Part shown: piece by piece, positions 21,065-31,141 of the stretch
How the letters are laid out: each line of letters begins with the position of its first letter
How positions within the stretch are numbered: position 1 is the first letter of the stretch
Source: Mesomycoplasma ovipneumoniae ATCC 29419
GTDB taxonomy: Bacteria; Bacillota_I; Bacilli_A; Mycoplasmatales; Metamycoplasmataceae
Length of the DNA: 64,000 nt
Direction: 5' to 3'
Assembly (NCBI RefSeq): GCF_028885435.1
Contig: NZ_CP118522.1
Location: 310,001-374,000 of the forward strand
Made by a program: the position numbers and the translations under genes
The notes under the pieces: model-generated
Seen by the model: the letters and a program-made list of their open reading frames with translations, nothing else
Told to the model about the DNA's origin: nothing
Databases searched by the model: none

Positions 21065-21257
21065 ATTTGCCTCCAAATTTTCTTATTTATTATAAATGTT
21101 TAAATTTAATAATACTTATAATAAATTTTACCAACTAAGTCTGACTTTAGTAGTAAATTTATGTTTTTAAGAGCAAAAAATCATATTAGCCACCTCTGAA
21201 ATCGTTTTTAAATTTAGATATTATACACTAAAAAAACTAAAGTCCAAATTATTTTTA

Positions 21258-21835
21258 CGAGTTTCCCAGTTTGATGAGATAATCTTAAAAAAGTGTCCGA
21301 TTTTTGGGCACTTTTTAACTTTTTGGCAAAAGTTAATTACCTATTTTAAAACACTGGTAAAAATCAATTTATGGATAAAATAACAAAAATCATAAAAAAA
21401 TACAACTACTATTTAAACTCAATGCAAATAGAAAACTCGTTTTTATTTGCAGCGAGCCTAAAAAACATATGAAGTTTTGAAAGAACAATAACCAAAAGCC
21501 CTAAATTTAAAGATTTCTAAACGGGTAAATTTAAGGCATTCCATTATATTTAAAAACATAATGGATAATTCGCATTTTCTGATTTTCTTTACGCAAAAAA
21601 CATAATTAATTCCCCCTTAATTCAATATCAAAAATTTATTAATTTATTCTTAGTGAAAGTTATTATAACATAATTTTTTCTTAGACCAAGCATTTTTTTT
21701 TATTTTTTTTGAAAAGGTCAATTTTAAAATAATAAAAATTAAGGCTTTAGGTCAAAAAACCTGGATTTAGCGGTATTTTTGCCTATTTATATTCACTAAA
21801 AAAGTCAATTTTGCCATCAAACTGCCAAATTCAGG
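21258..21835 (-). mobile_element. RNA-cassette element, copy B (complete, IS1634-type ends)
   Basis: This is the best-preserved copy, 578 bp. Read on the minus strand it begins tcctgaatttggcagttt (21818-21835) and ends aaactgggaaactcg (21258-21272). These match the terminal inverted repeats of the intact IS at 3.8-5.7 kb, yet there is no transposase. The cassette inside is promoter, mini-ORF, three stems and terminator. It lies 194 bp upstream of the MIB start, pointing at it. Confidence 0.8.
21286..21656 (-). ncRNA. Putative structured RNA, cassette copy B
   Basis: -35 TTGGTC (21684-21689 complement) and -10 TATAAT (21662-21667 complement) have 16-bp spacing. The upstream poly-A tract is interrupted (8 A, T, 9 A). 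The mini-ORF is at 21589-21603 (MFFA, then TAA). Relative to the other copies, P1 has A-T to G-T and T-G to T-A changes that keep pairing. The RNA would end at the AAGTGTCC/GGGCACTT hairpin near 21286-21316. Confidence 0.6.
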
Positions 21836-21867
21836 AGTCTAATCCTGACTAATTTTGATTGTAAAAT

Positions 21868-21907
21868 AAAAAAAAAAAAAAAACTTTAGGGCACGGCCCT
21901 AAAGTTT
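21868..21907 (-). terminator. tuf terminator
   Basis: Perfect 12-bp stem AAACTTTAGGGC / GCCCTAAAGTTT (21881-21892, 21896-21907) with a 3-nt loop. A 13-T run follows on the minus strand. Confidence 0.95.
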
Positions 21908-21926
21908 GTATTAGATAAAAGATTTT

Positions 21927-23135
21927 TTATTTAATAATTTCAGTTACTGTTCCGGCTCCAACAGTTCTTCCACCTTCGCGAATTGAGAATTTTGTACCTT
22001 GCTCAACAGCGATAGGGGCAATAAGTTCAACAGTAAGGTCAACATTATCCCCAGGAATTACCATTTCACGGCCAGCTTCAAATTCAATTCCACCGGTAAC
22101 ATCAGTTGTACGGAAATAAAATTGAGGTTTGTAATTTTTGAAAAATGGAGTATGTCTTCCACCTTCTTCTTTTTTGAGCGCGTAAATTGCTGCTTTAAAT
22201 TTAGTGTGGGGAATAATTGTTTTTGGTTTGGCAATAACCTGACCACGTTCGATATCTTTACGGTCAACACCACGAAGAAGAACTCCGGCATTATCTCCAG
22301 CCATTGCAGATTGAAGGTTTTTGTTAAACATTTCAATTCCGGTTACAACTGTTTTTTTAGGTTCAGGACGGTAACCGACAATTTCAACCTCTTCATTTAG
22401 TTTAACTTGTCCTCTTTCAACTTTACCAGTAGCAACAGTTCCACGACCTGTAATGGTAAAGACGTCTTCAACTGCCATTAAGAATGGTTTGTCCATTTCA
22501 CGAACTGGGGAGTCAATGTAAGAGTCAACTGCATCCATTAGTTCAAGAACTTTAGCTTCTCATTCAGGTTTTCCTTCAAGAGCACCACGAGCTGAACCAC
22601 GGATTATTGGGGTGTTGTCTCCGTCAAAATCATATGAAGAAAGAAGTTCACGAATTTCAACCTCAACAAGGTCAACCATTTCTTCTTCACCTTCAAGTAA
22701 GTCAATTTTGTTTAGGAAAACAACCATTTTTGGCACACCAACTTGTTTTGAAAGAAGAATGTGCTCACGAGTTTGGGGCATTGGACCATCTGTTGCGGCA
22801 ACAACAAGAATGGCACCATCCATTTGCGCTGCTCCTGTGATCATATTTTTAATATAATCGGCGTGACCAGGGCAATCAACATGGGCATAGTGACGCTTAT
22901 CTGTGCTATATTCGATGTGGGCTGTATTTATAGTAATTCCACGCGCTTTTTCCTCAGGGGCTGCGTCAATAGAAGCATAATCCTTTGCTTCAGCTAGACC
23001 TTTTTTTGATAATACAGTTGAAATTGCCGCTGTTAGAGTGGTTTTTCCGTGGTCAACATGACCAATTGTCCCAATATTGATATGCTCTTTTGAACGGTCA
23101 AAATCTTTTTTTGCACCAGTTTTAACAACTGCCAT
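21927..23135 (-). CDS. tuf: Elongation factor Tu
   Basis: 402 residues. G1 is GHVDHGKT (residues 25-32), DCPGH is G3 and NKID is G4. One TGA-Trp codon (GKPEWEAKV) splits it in the standard code. It delivers aminoacyl-tRNA to the ribosome and is often surface-exposed in mycoplasmas. AAAGGAAAAAT precedes the ATG. A likely -10 (TATAAT, complement 23272-23277) implies a leader of about 130 nt. It is monocistronic, with a strong terminator, and is not in the str operon here. Confidence 0.99.
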
Positions 23136-23271
23136 ATTTTTCCTTTCTTTTACTTGCTTTAAAACAAACTAAAAACCACCACTGAATAGCCTTGCAACTA
23201 TTTCCTATCCTATTTAGTTAGTTTTAAGTGCTAGAAATTTTCAAAAATTCTCAATTTAATTTTCAAGGTTA

Positions 23272-23277
23272 ATTATA
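23272..23277 (-). promoter_or_regulatory. Likely tuf -10 box
   Basis: GGTATAATT on the minus strand, about 137 nt before the tuf ATG. The same GGTATAATT context recurs at other promoters in this window. Confidence 0.5.
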
Positions 23278-23327
23278 CCAAAAAATCGAAAATTATTTTG
23301 AGAATTTTTTATGTTTTTCATTTTATA

Positions 23328-23512
23328 CCTTTTTGACAAATAATAACCTGAAAGACAAAGTATAATTATATCACAAAAGCCCAACTATTTGAAAATAAAG
23401 TCTAAATTTGTTGAAAGTATCCTTTTTGACAAATAATAACCTGAAGGACAAAGAATAATTATATCACAAAAGTTAAATTATTTGAAAATAAAGTCATAAA
23501 TTTGTTGGTAAG
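23328..23512. repeat. 93-bp tandem duplication of the lon 3' end
   Basis: Two direct copies, offset by 93 bp (from 23328 and from 23421), both contain cctttttgacaaataataac and the sequence encoding the last codons of lon. Only the upstream-gene-proximal copy is part of the intact lon frame. The other is a decayed non-coding duplicate. Confidence 0.85.
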
Positions 23513-26105
23513 TCTCAACCGGAATAAATTTGATTGAATTTTTAACCTCATCAGGTAGATCAACAAGATTTTTCTCGTTTGACTGCGGGATAAAAATTGT
23601 TTTAATTCCGCTTTTGTAGGCTCCAAGTGATTTTTCCTTTAGGCCGCCAATTCCAAGCACTTTTCCCCGCAGTGTGATTTCGCCTGTCATTGCAATATCA
23701 TGTGAAACTGGTTTTTGGCTAAGGGCTGAAATTATTGCGGTTGTAAAAGTTATTCCGGCTGACGGCCCGTCTTTTGGAACAGCACCTTCTGGAACGTGAA
23801 TGTGAATTAGTGTGTTTTCAAAATCAAAGTCAATTCCAAAATCTTTAGCTTTAGACTGAACATATGAAAGGGCAATTCGGGCTGACTCTTGCATTACATC
23901 TTTGAGCGAACCAGTTAGTTTAATATCACCTCGCCCCGGAATTGTGCTAACTTCAATTTGCAAAGTTGAACCACCCAGAGGCGAGTACCCTAGACCATTT
24001 ACAGTTCCAATTTGTGGACTAGCATCAACAGGATCGGGGTCAAATTTTTCAATTCCTAAAAGCTCACGGGCAAATTTGACATCAATTTTAAAGTTCTCAG
24101 CCAATGTGTTTTCAAGCAGTCTGACAATAATTTTTCTTGCAATTTTGTCAAAAACCCGTTTGAGTCCCCGGACACCTGCCTCCCGAGTATAGTAGCGAAT
24201 GAGGTAGTCGATTGTCTCATCATCAATTGGGAAATATTTTGGGTCTAAAGAGTTTTCTTTTAGAACTGCAGGAATTAGGTGTGATTTTGCAATTTGTAGT
24301 TTTTCTAAAAATGTGTAAGATGAGAGCTCAATTATTTCAACCCGGTCAAGTAAAGGCTCAGGAATGTCATGAATTTCATTAGCTGTGGCAACAAAGAGAA
24401 TTTGCGACAGGTCATATTCAAGTTCTAAGTAATGATCTTGGAAAAAACGGTTTTGTTCTGGATCTAAAACCTCAAGCATCGCAGCGGCCGGATCACCTTT
24501 AAAATCTGAACCCATTTTATCAATTTCATCAAGTAAAATTAAGGGATTTGAAACGCCAGCTTTTTTGAGAGCTTGAATAATTTTTCCAGGAAGAGCCCCA
24601 ACATATGTCCGACGGTGACCTCTTATTTCAGCCTCGTCCCGGACACCTCCAAGTGAAATTTTAACAAATTCTTTGCCAATTGATTCAGCAATTGCCATTG
24701 CAATTGAAGTTTTTCCAGTTCCTGGAGGCCCTACAAGTGTTAAAATTGGAATTGAGTTAGTTCTTCCTTTTTGAACTTTAGAACTGACAAATAAATTTGA
24801 ATCACAATAATCGCCATCAATTTTCTCAAGGGTTGGCTCTTGATTTGACTGTGAACGCCGGTGAATTAGGGCAGCAAGATATTCAATTATTCGTTTTTTA
24901 ATTTCGTCAAGGCCATAATGAGCTTCTTCAAGTTTTTGGCGAACATTTTGAATATCTAAAATGTCTTTTCTTACACGTCTTCAAGGTAGGGCAACTAGTA
25001 AATCAAGGTAATTTTTGGTGATATTAGACTCAGGTGAAGTAGCCATCATTGATTTTAAACGGTTAGCTTCACGTTTTATTGTTTTTGCAACTTCTTTGGG
25101 GAAAATTAATTTTCCAATTTCTGAGTGTAAAAGCTCTTCAATTTCATCTTCATAACGGGAATCTTCGCCTAATTTTTTACGGATTGCCTTAATTTTTTCT
25201 TTGAGGATAAATTCTGTTTGTTGTTTGTCAAGGTTAGATTTGAGAATAACATTAATTTCATCCTCAAGTCGAATTTGTTCATTAAAGGTATGAACATGCT
25301 CGTATAGTTTTTTAATTTTTGAGGCATAAGAATTTAGTGAAAATAAATGGTATTTTTGTTGATAGTTAAGACTAACAGATGAAGATAATGTATTTGTTAC
25401 ACCTTTGATGAATTCATTTTTTTCAACTTCGGTGTTACTATTTTGAAATTTGTCAACAACCAAAAGAAGTTCACCTGGCATCTTAAAGTTTTTTGTTTTT
25501 CGCCCAAATTCAAGTAAATCATTAATTAAAGTTACGTGAATTTCACGATTTTTTATAATTTCGCGAGTTGATTTAATAGTTATTTGGTCAGCTTTTGTAC
25601 TATTTGGGTCAGTTATTAAATCGACAACTTGAACTTTTTCAAGAACAGTAAAATCTAAAATAACGGTTTGCCAATCGCTTTTATCAGGTCTGGTTTTTGC
25701 GCGATAACTTTGAACTCTAATTAGAGAAGCATATTTAGAAAGTTCATCAATGTCAACAATTTTTGGCGAAAAGTCATTTTCGATTTTGGGATCTACAGTT
25801 AGCTTTTCGTTTTCTGAAGTTTTAGACTTAGCAGCACCAGCAGCCCCTGACTTGTTTTGTTCAGCGGCCTTTTTGTCAAGTTGTTCATCGATAATTTCTT
25901 CTTCAAATAAATCTACTTCTTCATTTTCTTTACGGTAAACAATTAACAACTCTTTGTTTGTTAAAGTTGTCCGTGAAGTTGAATGGTAAATTTCCCTGAG
26001 AATCTTAATTGATTCAGGGTCACTAAAACTAATAGTTTGCTGAGCGGTGTTTGGGAAATAAATATCCTCTGATGCGACTAAAAATCGGTATGAATGAACT
26101 GGCAT
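23478..26105 (-). CDS. lon: ATP-dependent Lon protease
   Basis: 875 residues under table 4. The order is an N-terminal substrate-binding domain with an acidic/Ala-rich insert near residues 105-140, coiled coil, AAA+ module with Walker A GPPGTGKT (459-466), and a protease domain with catalytic S782 (KDGPSAGI) and K825 ([10 protein letters not shown]). All key residues are intact. GAGGAG precedes ATG 26105. TGA-Trp near residue 375 (ALPWRR) breaks the standard-code frame. It degrades misfolded cytosolic proteins. The 3' end has been tandemly duplicated. Confidence 0.97.
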
Positions 26106-26256
26106 AGTAAAAACTCCTCAAATGTCCTTTGATTGTTTATTTCAATTTTTTCTAGATAATTATATCACAAAAACTAAAAAAATTTTAACAACTCAAAAAA
26201 ATTAGCAAAATTATGAATAAATATTTTTATTATAAAGAAGTTTGCTTATAAATTAC

Positions 26257-26955
26257 TTAGTTTAGCCGCTTATTTTTGTGAAAATGTTCAATAATCACGT
26301 AAATAGGAGAAGCTAAAATTGACTGGAAAGCAAAATTTGCAAGATTAAAAGGAATAAAAACGCTAAAAATAAAAGACCAATACGAAAAATTTTCGGTTCC
26401 TAAAAACTTTTTTTGAATATCATCCCACCCCTTATAAACTAAGTCAAGAGATACTGAACTTATTGCTTTCAAAAGTTTTAAATAAACTGGAAGAATCAAA
26501 ACTCCGTTTAAAAAAGTCATCATTAAACTGGTTGTAAGTGTTGAGACAATCAGTGATAAAATAATAAACCTTTTTATTTTAGCGAAATTTTTAAAAATTT
26601 TGATAAAAAGATAACGAAAACCTAAAAATGAAAAAATGTATATTACTGATGCTAAAAATAGTACAAAATGGCCAAAATAGATAATATCAATTGAAAAAAA
26701 ATGGTTAAAAATAAGTCAAGGACCTATTGCAAACCTAACAACAAGGCAACAAAAACCTAACCAAAAACTACCCATTAAGAATATTGGAACTAAAAAAAGA
26801 GTAGATAAGTCAAATTTTAGCCCAAGATTTTGGAAAAGAGGTCAGGAAAAATAATTTTGTGAAAAAATAAAAAAAAGTAGCGAAAGACTAAATAAAATTC
26901 CAGTAATTGCTATTTTGAAATTATAGTTAGAATTTCACGAAATTGAAGTTTTCAA
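26257..26955 (-). CDS. ECF transporter S component (MPN527-like) membrane protein
   Basis: 232 residues if the TTG at 26955 is the start. GGGG lies about seven bases upstream and the frame begins just after the upp stop. No in-frame ATG precedes the first TM segment. Five to six TM helices are visible (IAITGILFSLSLLFFIFS near 17, FVLFLASVIYIFSFLGF in the middle). Size and topology fit substrate-binding S components of energy-coupling factor transporters in mollicutes. Its place at the end of deoD-deoA-deoC-upp suggests a nucleobase or nucleoside-related substrate; that is inference from context. Confidence 0.65.
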
Positions 26956-26957
26956 CT

Positions 26958-27572
26958 CTAATCCCCAAAGAAACGATCACCGGCATCACCAATTCCAGGA
27001 ATAATGTAACCTTTTTCATTAAGTTTTTCATCTTTTTGGCCAAAAAAGATACTTACTTGCGGATATTTTTTGGCAATTTTATCAAGACCTTCCTGAACAG
27101 TTAAAATTGTAGCAATAATTATTTTGTCAAACCCTTTTTCAATAAGGTAATCAATCGTGCTAATTATCGAATTCCCTGTTGCTAAAATAGGGTCTAAAAT
27201 AATTGCAACTGAATTTGGACTAGCTTTAGGCAAATTTAGATAGTAAGTCGTATTTGAAAGATCTAAGTTTCGTTTCATTCCCACAGGGGCAACTTTTGCA
27301 TCAGGAACTAGATTCAAAAAAGGATCTAACATTGCAAATCCAGCGCGCAAAATTGGCACAAAAACAACAGAGTCGCTAATTTTTGTTCCTGAAAAAGGTT
27401 CTTTAAGAACAGATGTGCCATTAAAATCTGTTGAATTAAGTTTGGCTAAAACAGGGAAGGCAAGTAAATAGGAAATTTTCTCAATTGCAGCCCGGAAATC
27501 AACTAAAGAAACATTTTGCCTTATTTTAGCAATTTCGCTAGCAATTATAGGATGACTAACATTTACTTGCAT
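26958..27572 (-). CDS. upp: Uracil phosphoribosyltransferase
   Basis: 204 residues. The PRPP-binding loop is ILDPILATGNS (about 124-134) and the uracil-binding end is YIIPGIGDAGDRFFGD. It makes UMP from uracil and PRPP. The gene sits in a salvage operon after deoC and 2 nt before the S-component start, so translation is probably coupled. AAAGGAAAAAAT precedes the ATG. Confidence 0.97.
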   Translation of the reverse strand: MQVNVSHPIIASEIAKIRQNVSLVDFRAAIEKISYLLAFPVLAKLNSTDFNGTSVLKEPFSGTKISDSVVFVPILRAGFAMLDPFLNLVPDAKVAPVGMKRNLDLSNTTYYLNLPKASPNSVAIILDPILATGNSIISTIDYLIEKGFDKIIIATILTVQEGLDKIAKKYPQVSIFFGQKDEKLNEKGYIIPGIGDAGDRFFGD

Positions 27573-27656
27573 AATTTTTTCCTTTAAATTTAAAATTAAA
27601 ATTAACTTTGAAATTTGAATTTTTTAAATTATAACATAATTTAAAAAATTCAAAGA

Positions 27657-28322
27657 CTAATATTCAGATTTTTTATCGTCCAAATTTTCAACAATACTTA
27701 CAGACTTAGAAGTCCCAAACCGAGTAGCGCCTAATTTATAATATGTTTCAATATCTTCAATTGTCGAAATTCCGCCTGCTGCTTTTATTTGTAAGTTTTT
27801 GGATTTATTAGCACTCATTATTTCAATGTCTTGAAGACTTGCACCGCGGTAAGAAAATCCTGTTGAGGTTTTAATAAAATCTGCATTTGATTTGCTTACA
27901 ATTTTAGTAGCTTCGGCAATTTCATTTGCTGATAAAAGTGCAGTTTCGACTATAACTTTCAGAATTTTTGTGCCAATTTCTTTTTTTATTAGGTTAATTT
28001 CATTGATAACAAAGTCAAATTCTTTTTCCTTAAATTTACCAATGTTCATTACCATATCAATTTCATCAGCCCCGTGCATTATCGCAAGACTGGCTTCTTT
28101 TTGTTTTACAGCACTAACTTGATTTCCAAGCGGGAAGCCAATTACAGTGACAATTTTAATATCAGTGTCTTTTAGTTCTTGTTTTGCTAATTTAACTCAA
28201 GTAGGCGCGATGCAAATAGCACCAAAATTGTATTTTTTTGCTTCAGCGATCAGGTTTTTGATATCTTGAGAAGTTGTCTGGGCTTTTAAAATTGTGTGAT
28301 CGATTAATTTATTGAAATTCAT
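27657..28322 (-). CDS. deoC: Deoxyribose-phosphate aldolase
   Basis: 221 residues from ATG 28322 with AAGGAG four bases upstream. The Schiff-base lysine lies in [11 protein letters not shown]. The catalytic Asp/Lys environment ([12 protein letters not shown] and KVIVETALL) is present. A TGA-Trp (APTWVKLAK) hides the first 80 residues in the standard code. It splits deoxyribose 5-phosphate into acetaldehyde and glyceraldehyde 3-phosphate, feeding nucleoside sugars into glycolysis. Confidence 0.97.
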
Positions 28323-28341
28323 AAATCTCCTTTTAAAATAA

Positions 28342-28382
28342 AAAATATGTTTTTAAATTAGCCTAATTTAAAAACATATTTT
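28342..28382 (-). promoter_or_regulatory. 41-nt near-perfect palindrome over the deoA stop codon
   Basis: A 20-bp arm (28342-28361) and its exact complement (28363-28382) share a one-base centre. The deoA TAG is at the junction of the arms. As RNA it would form a very stable hairpin between deoA and deoC, just before the deoC Shine-Dalgarno. No long U run follows, so it may stabilise the upstream message rather than end it. Confidence 0.65.
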
Positions 28383-29646
28383 CAACTTCTGGTTCAGGTT
28401 TGATTGAAAAAGTTTTTGCAATTAAATCCTGAATTTTGCTCAAGTCAATCGGATTAGAAGAATAAAGGCTAAAAATTAACTGATCGTCTTGAACATATGT
28501 TCCAGATTCAACTTCTAGACAAATTCCGGCTTCATAGTCGATTTTTTGGTTTAATTTAGTACGACCTCCGCCTAAAAATGCAACAATTTTTCCAAAATTT
28601 ATTGCATTTTCCCATTTTATATATCCACTTTGAGGGGCAAAAATTTGTTCCTTATATGCTGGAATTCAAAAGTTTGAAGACTGAATTGTTGCCGGATTTC
28701 CACCTTGGGCTACTACCATTTTTAAGAAAATTTCATTTGGAAGTTCAGACTCAATAATTTTAGTAACTTTTTCACGGGCTTTTTCAATTTTTAGCTTTTC
28801 AATTTCAGAAAGTGTTTGGGCCACTAATTCTTTTGCAAAATCAGCAAGTTGGGACTGTTGACCTTGAAGAATCGCCAGTGATTCAATAATTTCATTTTTA
28901 TTTCCGATCATTCTTCCAAGTGGGGCATCCATATTGGTAATTTTAACAATAGTTTTTTTCCCAAATCTTTTTCCGAGCATTTTTATTTTACTTGCTAGTT
29001 TTTTTGCTTGTCCAAGATCAGTCATAAAAGCGCCACTACCACATTTTACATCAATTAAAATAACATCTGTGTCAGTAGCAATTTTTTTTGACATTATCGA
29101 ACTTGCAATTAACGGAATTGACGAAACTGTTCCACTAACATCACGAAGCGCGTAAATTTTTTTATCAGCAGGAACAATTGCATTTGACTGTGCGGTAATT
29201 GCAATTCCGATTTTTTGAACTTGATCCAAAAAACTAGCTTCAGTTAGCTGAGTTTGAAATCCTGGAATTGACTCAAGTTTGTCGATTGTACCACCAGTAA
29301 ATCCAAGACCTCTTCCAGACATTTTGGCCACTTTGTAGCCAAGAGCGGCAAAAATTGGTCCTATTATTAGTGATATTTTATCACCAACACCACCTGTTGA
29401 GTGCTTGTCGATTTTAACTCCGTTAATTTTTCTGAGATTTATTGTCTTACCTGATGCAATAATTTCGCGAGTAAAAAAATAAAGCTCATCATCATCAAGG
29501 CCATTAATTAAAATTGCCATTAAAAATGAAGAAAACTGGTAGTCGGCAATTAGGCCAGACAAAAATCCATTAATCATGAAATGAATTTCTTCTTCGCTTA
29601 AATGTTCTTTTTTGACTTTTTTTTCAATAATTTCAAATAAATTCAT
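28363..29646 (-). CDS. deoA: Pyrimidine-nucleoside (thymidine) phosphorylase
   Basis: 427 residues. The phosphate-binding signature KHSTGGVGDK lies near residue 80, and KMSGRGLGFTGGTIDKLES is the pyrimidine-site region. The C-terminal lobe needs TGA-Trp at 28666 and ends EPEVENMFLN. It converts thymidine, deoxyuridine or uridine to base plus (deoxy)ribose 1-phosphate. It starts 3 nt after the deoD stop, so the two are coupled. Confidence 0.96.
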
Positions 29647-29649
29647 ATT

Positions 29650-30348
29650 TTAAAGTGCTCCAAGGGCAATTTCAATCATTTCTTCAAATTTTTCTTGTCT
29701 TGCTAAAGGATCAAGTGAAGTTTTGGTAATTAAACTATCAGAAATTGTAAGAATTGAAGCTGCCTTTTTTTGCAAGTGATTAGCTATTGTAAAAAGAGCA
29801 AAAGATTCCATTTCTACTGCTTGTGCTCTTGAAAGTTCGATTGTTTTTGATAAATCGCGGGTAGAGTAAAAAACATCAGTTGAGTGAATATTTGTATAAA
29901 CCGGACTCAAACCTAATTTTTCAGCACTATGGAATAAATTTGCTACAAGTTCCAAATCAGGGTAACTTAAATGAGATTGACCCTGACCTAAAAGTGCCGG
30001 AAATGAACAAGAATCTGATCAAGCTGATTTTGCAATAACAAGGTCAAAAATTTCAAGATCCTTATCATAAGAACCAGCTGATCCAATCCGAATTATTTTC
30101 TCAACATCATAAAATTTAAACAGTTCATAGGCATAAATACCAATAGAACCAGAACCCATCCCTGAGGCAGCGATAGTTACTTCTTTGTCTTTATATTTAC
30201 CGGTAAAAATTAAGTTATTACGGACTTTTGAAACAAGTTTGGCGTCAGTTAAGAAATTTTTAGCAATAAATTCTGCACGAAGTGGATCTCCTGGCATTAA
30301 TACAACTGACGCAATTTCATGTTTCTTAGCTTCAATATGTGGTGTCAT
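29650..30348 (-). CDS. deoD: Purine-nucleoside phosphorylase, DeoD type
   Basis: 232 residues. GAGGAG lies four bases before ATG 30348 (MTPHIEAKKHE), which is preferred over an upstream Met at 30408. Motifs: MPGDPLRAEFIA (phosphate), GSAGSYD, EMESFALF (sugar) and TISDSL near the purine-site Asp. One TGA-Trp (KSAWSDS) is read through. It is the first gene of the deoD-deoA-deoC-upp-S component operon, which salvages purine and pyrimidine nucleosides in an organism that lacks de novo synthesis. Confidence 0.97.
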
Positions 30349-30368
30349 GATTCTCCTCTTAGGCATAT

Positions 30369-30650
30369 TATAATATAAAAAAGCATTTTGGCTATTAAAT
30401 TTTTGCAAATGTTAAAAATGATTTCTAAACGGCATAACATTTTGCGCAAATTTGAAACTTAATCCAAAAAAGACTAAAGCATGAACCAAAAACTAATGAA
30501 AAACTATAATATAAAAAAGCATTTTGGATAGTAAATTTTTGCAAATGTTAAAAAGATTTCTAAACAGCATAACATTTTGCGCAAATTCGAAACTTAATCC
30601 AAAAAAGACTAAAGCAAGAACCAAAAACTAATGAAAAACTATAATAAATA
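30369..30650. repeat. 136-bp tandem duplication covering the 3' end of a membrane-protein gene
   Basis: Two copies offset by 136 bp (aagcattttgg at 30381 and 30517) are about 95% alike. Each contains the sequence for the last about 40 codons of the gene ending at 30560. The outer copy is downstream of the stop codon and has no function as coding sequence. Confidence 0.88.
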
Positions 30651-31048
30651 ATCCCGTACAACAATAAATTAACCAAATTGAAAATAATTAAAAATGAAAA
30701 AGCCAAAGAAACTGCAATTAAAAAGGGTTTACCTTTTTTCTGCGAAAAATTGCACAAATCTTTCTGGAATCTTTTGTCATTAAATAAACTATTTTTTCAA
30801 TAAATTGGATTAATTTTTGGCAAAAACAGCAAAAAAAGCAACAAAAAAAACAAAAAACTAGCAAGACCACTAAGGCCTACAAAAATCGCAAAGGTGAAGT
30901 TTTGAAAGAACCAAAAGTAGAAAAAATTTTCTACAACAGAAAGGACAAAACCTAAAAGTGACAAAAAGTAGCTAATTTTCGCCAATAAAAGCAAAACATT
31001 AGTATTTTTTAGCATCCTTTGACTTATCCTCTCTGCCAATTTTAGCAT
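30560..31048 (-). CDS. Small hydrophobic membrane protein
   Basis: 162 residues under table 4, with one TGA-Trp (INPIYWKNS) in the middle. Two N-terminal TM segments (VLLLLAKISYFLSLLGFVL and LASFLFFLLLFLLFL), a basic loop, then two more (FLIAVSLAFSFLIIFNLVN and LLLYGIIYYSFSLVF) give a four-TM protein. Shine-Dalgarno is weak. It lies 93 nt downstream of secA on the same strand. Its 3' end has been tandemly duplicated. No family recognised. Confidence 0.6.
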
Positions 31049-31141
31049 CTTTTAGTGAAAAACAAAGAAAAAAGTAAAAACAAGCAAGTTTTCTTATTTT
31101 CTTTGCATTTTAAAGTTTTTCTTTAATTTTAGGGGGGTCCT

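Noticed and set aside
21927..23135. tuf split into two genes
   Set aside because: The break is a TGA at a conserved Trp; under table 4 the frame is continuous and full length. The same applies to lon, fusA, secA, deoA, deoC and deoD.
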